A DNA stretch of 64,000 nt from Mangrovimicrobium sediminis. GTDB taxonomy: Bacteria; Pseudomonadota; Gammaproteobacteria; Pseudomonadales; Halieaceae. Shown here piece after piece: positions 62,027 through 64,000 of this stretch; the first letter of the stretch is position 1; each line of letters opens with the position of its first letter. Location: contig NZ_SRLE01000007.1 of assembly GCF_004745945.1 (NCBI RefSeq), positions 372,001 to 436,000 on the forward strand. Direction: 5' to 3'. Both the position numbers and the translations under genes were made by a program. The notes under the pieces were generated by a model, which worked only from the letters and a program-made list of their open reading frames with translations, was not told where the DNA came from and did not search any database.

Positions 62027-62779
62027 ATGAACATGGTAGTCCTGCAATTTATAGAGCGTATTCTCACCACGTCTGGTGTGATCGGGCTTCTCTGTGTCGC
62101 CGCTGCGTGGACAGATGGCCTCGTACATTCCCGTGCCGCGATCAACAGTTTTAACGCCGCCTATGCCGCGCAGGCGGACGGTCTTGCGGTGCCCCCTCCC
62201 GACCAGCGACTGTGGTCGGCCAGTCGGGTGCGGGATTACATCCCTGCGGACACTGCGGACACTGCGGACGCCAATGCTGAGGACGCGCCGCTCGCCCTGC
62301 TGGAAATCGGCCGCCTGGGTATGCAGGTGCCAGTGTTTGCCGGTACCGACCCGGTTACCCTGAATCGGGGCGCAGGCGTGGTAGGCGGTACGGCATTTCC
62401 GGGAGAGAAGGGAAACATCGCCGTTTCCGCGCATCGGGATGGGTATTTCCGCGCCTTGAAGGACATTCGTGTCGGCGACCAGATCACGCTGCGCACGCTC
62501 GATGGGGAGCAGCGCTTCGAGGTCGCCTCCCTGCACGTGACCGACCCCCTCGATGTGTCCGTGCTCGCCGATACCGGCGACACAGTACTCACCCTGATCA
62601 CCTGTTATCCCTTTTATTACGTCGGCTTCGCCCCCGAGCGGTTGATCGTGACCGCTACGCTCCTGGATGACCCAGGCACGGCGATCCACGCCCCGGTTTC
62701 TGTACCGTCGTCGACATCAACCGAGACGTCGGCGGTGCGGGAAATTACCACCGGCCAAACAGCGGAGACTTCGCCCTAG
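62027..62779 (+). CDS. Sortase, class D-like
   Basis: Cysteine transpeptidase, 250 residues. N-terminal membrane anchor (about residues 12-30), a spacer with a short ADTADTAD repeat, then the sortase domain: LLEIGRLGMQVPVFAGTD, catalytic His136 in SAHRDGYF, Cys193 in LITCYPF and Arg205 in PERLIV, all in the normal order. Sortases are uncommon in Gram-negative bacteria. The next gene ends in an LPTTA sorting motif and is the likely substrate. The ATG at 62027 has GGAG 12 bases upstream, a long spacing, so the start could be a few codons off. Confidence 0.9.
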   Translation: MNMVVLQFIERILTTSGVIGLLCVAAAWTDGLVHSRAAINSFNAAYAAQADGLAVPPPDQRLWSASRVRDYIPADTADTADANAEDAPLALLEIGRLGMQVPVFAGTDPVTLNRGAGVVGGTAFPGEKGNIAVSAHRDGYFRALKDIRVGDQITLRTLDGEQRFEVASLHVTDPLDVSVLADTGDTVLTLITCYPFYYVGFAPERLIVTATLLDDPGTAIHAPVSVPSSTSTETSAVREITTGQTAETSP

Positions 62780-62817
62780 CGCCGGCTTTTTCCTCTACCG
62801 ACCTGGAGATTCAACCC

Positions 62818-63399
62818 ATGAAAGATCTTTTGAGAAGTCTGGTAGTTAGCGCGTCCATCCTGGGCAGCGCCAGCGCTCTGGCAGCGGACCCACAGCGGTT
62901 GGGCGATTGTGCGGACTATGCGGACCGGTACCAGGCCACCGCAGAGACCAGGGAGCGTTTCGGTATGCTCAAGGGCAGCTGCGAGGGCGTCTACGATATC
63001 GACGGAGCCCTTTACGCGCGGGCGGAGATGGTGGTGCGCAGCGTGCATGGCAATCGCGTCCGCCTCTACCTGCCGGCTACCGACCAGACCATCGAAGTGC
63101 GTCCCGACATGAACCACAGCGTGTACATCAATGGTCTCAAGCGCCGCGTTCGCAACCTCTCGGGCGGCGACGAGATCCAGTTGTACCTCGCCCTGGATAA
63201 GTTCTTCGAGGAGCGCGTGACCGAGGTCGCCTTCGCCGCGGACGACACGAGCGAGGACCTGGCCCACGTGACGCCGGCGGCGGAAGTGGCGGCACTGCCG
63301 ACCACCGCCAGCCAACTGCCGGCCATTGCCCTGGCCAGCGGTGCGATGCTGGCGGGCGGTCTGCTGCTCGGCATGCGTCGACGTTCGCGCGTGGTGTAA
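62818..63399 (+). CDS. LPTTA-type putative sortase substrate
   Basis: 193 residues. Signal peptide with cleavage near ALA-A (residues 20-23), a soluble region with two Cys (31 and 55), then a tail with LPTTA (160-164), a hydrophobic helix AIALASGAMLAGGLLLG and the positively charged MRRRSRVV. This is the tripartite cell-wall sorting form LPxTA. The middle region is not a domain I recognise. GGAG precedes the ATG and the gene lies 38 bases after the sortase. A bipartite terminator region follows. Confidence 0.85.
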   Translation: MKDLLRSLVVSASILGSASALAADPQRLGDCADYADRYQATAETRERFGMLKGSCEGVYDIDGALYARAEMVVRSVHGNRVRLYLPATDQTIEVRPDMNHSVYINGLKRRVRNLSGGDEIQLYLALDKFFEERVTEVAFAADDTSEDLAHVTPAAEVAALPTTASQLPAIALASGAMLAGGLLLGMRRRSRVV

Positions 63400-63407
63400 G
63401 CCGGAAC

Positions 63408-63440
63408 AGGCGACTTCGAGGTTTGTCCCCGAAGTCGCCT
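63408..63440. repeat. 11-bp inverted repeat after the LPTTA gene
   Basis: AGGCGACTTCG (63408-63418) pairs with CGAAGTCGCCT (63430-63440) around an 11-base loop. No T-run follows. Confidence 0.6.
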
Positions 63441-63496
63441 GGGCAGGTTACCGGTCGCCGGACTGTCGGCACTTGTGCAGTCCTGCAAAAATACTG

Positions 63497-63521
63497 AAGG
63501 CCACTGATACGTGGCCTTTTT
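63497..63521 (+). terminator. Intrinsic terminator of the sortase operon
   Basis: AAGGCCAC (63497-63504) pairs with GTGGCCTT (63511-63518) around TGATAC, with T-run to 63521. It would end the sortase-substrate transcript. Confidence 0.75.
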
Positions 63522-63573
63522 CGTGCTGCCGCCGATTTGCAGCGGGCTATAACGACCTTCGCAGCAGCGATAT

Positions 63574-64000
63574 TCAGTAGATCAGCTTGATAAAGAGCTT
63601 GATCACGCCGGCATTCAGCAGGTCGATGAGGAACGCGCCGACCAGCGGAATGACCAGAAAGGACTTCGGCGAGGGGCCGTAGTGTTCCGTCACCGCCTCG
63701 ATGTTGGCGATGGCGACCGGCGTCGCACCGAGCCCCAGGCCGGTAAAACCGGCGGCCAGCACCGCGGCGTCGTAGTCGGCACCCATGACCCTGAATACCA
63801 CGTAGGTGGCAAATAGCGTCATCACCAGTACCTGCAGGGCGAGTAACAACACAACGGGCACGAACAAACTGCTCAGGTGCCACAGTTGCATGGTCATCAT
63901 GCTCATGGTGAGGAACAGGTGCAGGCTGACACCGCCGAATCCGCCGATGGTGCGCAGGTCGCTGGGATGTCCGAACGCTTCGCCCAGATTGGTCAGGGCG
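63574..64000 (-). CDS. Sodium/glutamate symporter GltS-like (5' end outside window)
   Basis: C-terminal 142 codons of an integral membrane protein; the frame is open to the window edge. Segments VSLHLFLTMSMMTMQLWHLSSLF, MGADYDAAVLAAGFTGLGLGATPVAIAN and VPLVGAFLIDLLNAGVIKLFI match the C-terminal half of GltS, which imports glutamate with Na+. The gene is convergent with the sortase pair. Confidence 0.88.
   Translation of the reverse strand, partial: ALTNLGEAFGHPSDLRTIGGFGGVSLHLFLTMSMMTMQLWHLSSLFVPVVLLLALQVLVMTLFATYVVFRVMGADYDAAVLAAGFTGLGLGATPVAIANIEAVTEHYGPSPKSFLVIPLVGAFLIDLLNAGVIKLFIKLIY

Overview
The window is GC-rich, densely packed chromosomal DNA from a Gram-negative gammaproteobacterium. 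It carries lipid A and LPS genes, Lol lipoprotein export, a Na+-translocating NADH:quinone reductase and TusBCDE. The order mfd / gap / nqrABCDEF / apbE / nqrM / lolCDE / DUF2062 / comEC / exbBD / msbA / lpxK / kdsB / ptpA / murB closely follows the corresponding Pseudomonas block as I remember it. The Na+-NQR, the sulfatase, the PEP-CTERM-like protein and the sortase point to a marine relative such as Halieaceae/Cellvibrionales. That placement is inference.

Region 1 (1-28150) is a conserved core. mfd runs leftward and off the window. A long-form GAPDH, the nqr operon with its flavinylation and maturation factors (apbE, nqrM), the lolCDE transporter, comEC, an exbB-exbD-msbA-lpxK-kdsB operon, and an overlapping ptpA-murB-uvrC-pgsA string run rightward. 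A leftward DUF2062 gene and a leftward secreted sulfatase interrupt this order. An intrinsic-terminator-like hairpin lies inside the start of apbE, which could set the ratio of Nqr subunits to the flavin transferase.

Region 2 (28150-38800) starts with a strong promoter and tRNA-Gly/tRNA-Cys. A tiny Arg-rich ORF follows, then a 1133-residue ammonium-transporter-PAS-PAS-GGDEF-EAL fusion, a secreted NTF2-like protein, and a small accessory cluster of an LLM flavin oxidoreductase, an SDR and a metallo-beta-lactamase-fold hydrolase flanked by two MFS transporters. Three 13-bp tandem repeats sit just upstream of the LLM gene.

Region 3 (38800-54000) holds an AT-richer lipoprotein gene, a sirtuin, a TIGR01777 epimerase convergent with a DUF523-DUF1722 fusion, a LEA14-like lipoprotein, an NSS transporter and a large AsmA-like protein. 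Next come tRNA-Leu(UAA), a surface protein with a C-terminal sorting-type tail, and a decayed tRNA-Leu-like sequence. A divergent signalling pair closes the region: a REC-GGDEF regulator and a CACHE-like/PAS/HK/REC/Hpt hybrid kinase.

Region 4 (54000-64000) has a DUF1330 protein, an all-alpha dUTPase, an HTH plus nuclease-like protein, trmA, a TrpD2/YbiB-like protein, tusE/B/C/D and a BI-1 protein. It then has an alpha/beta hydrolase, two copies of a 36-bp palindromic repeat, a class-D-like sortase directly followed by a protein ending in LPTTA plus a membrane segment and Arg tail, and the 3' end of a gltS-like gene. The sortase/substrate pair, the Amt-GGDEF-EAL fusion and the apbE-internal terminator are the most interesting items.
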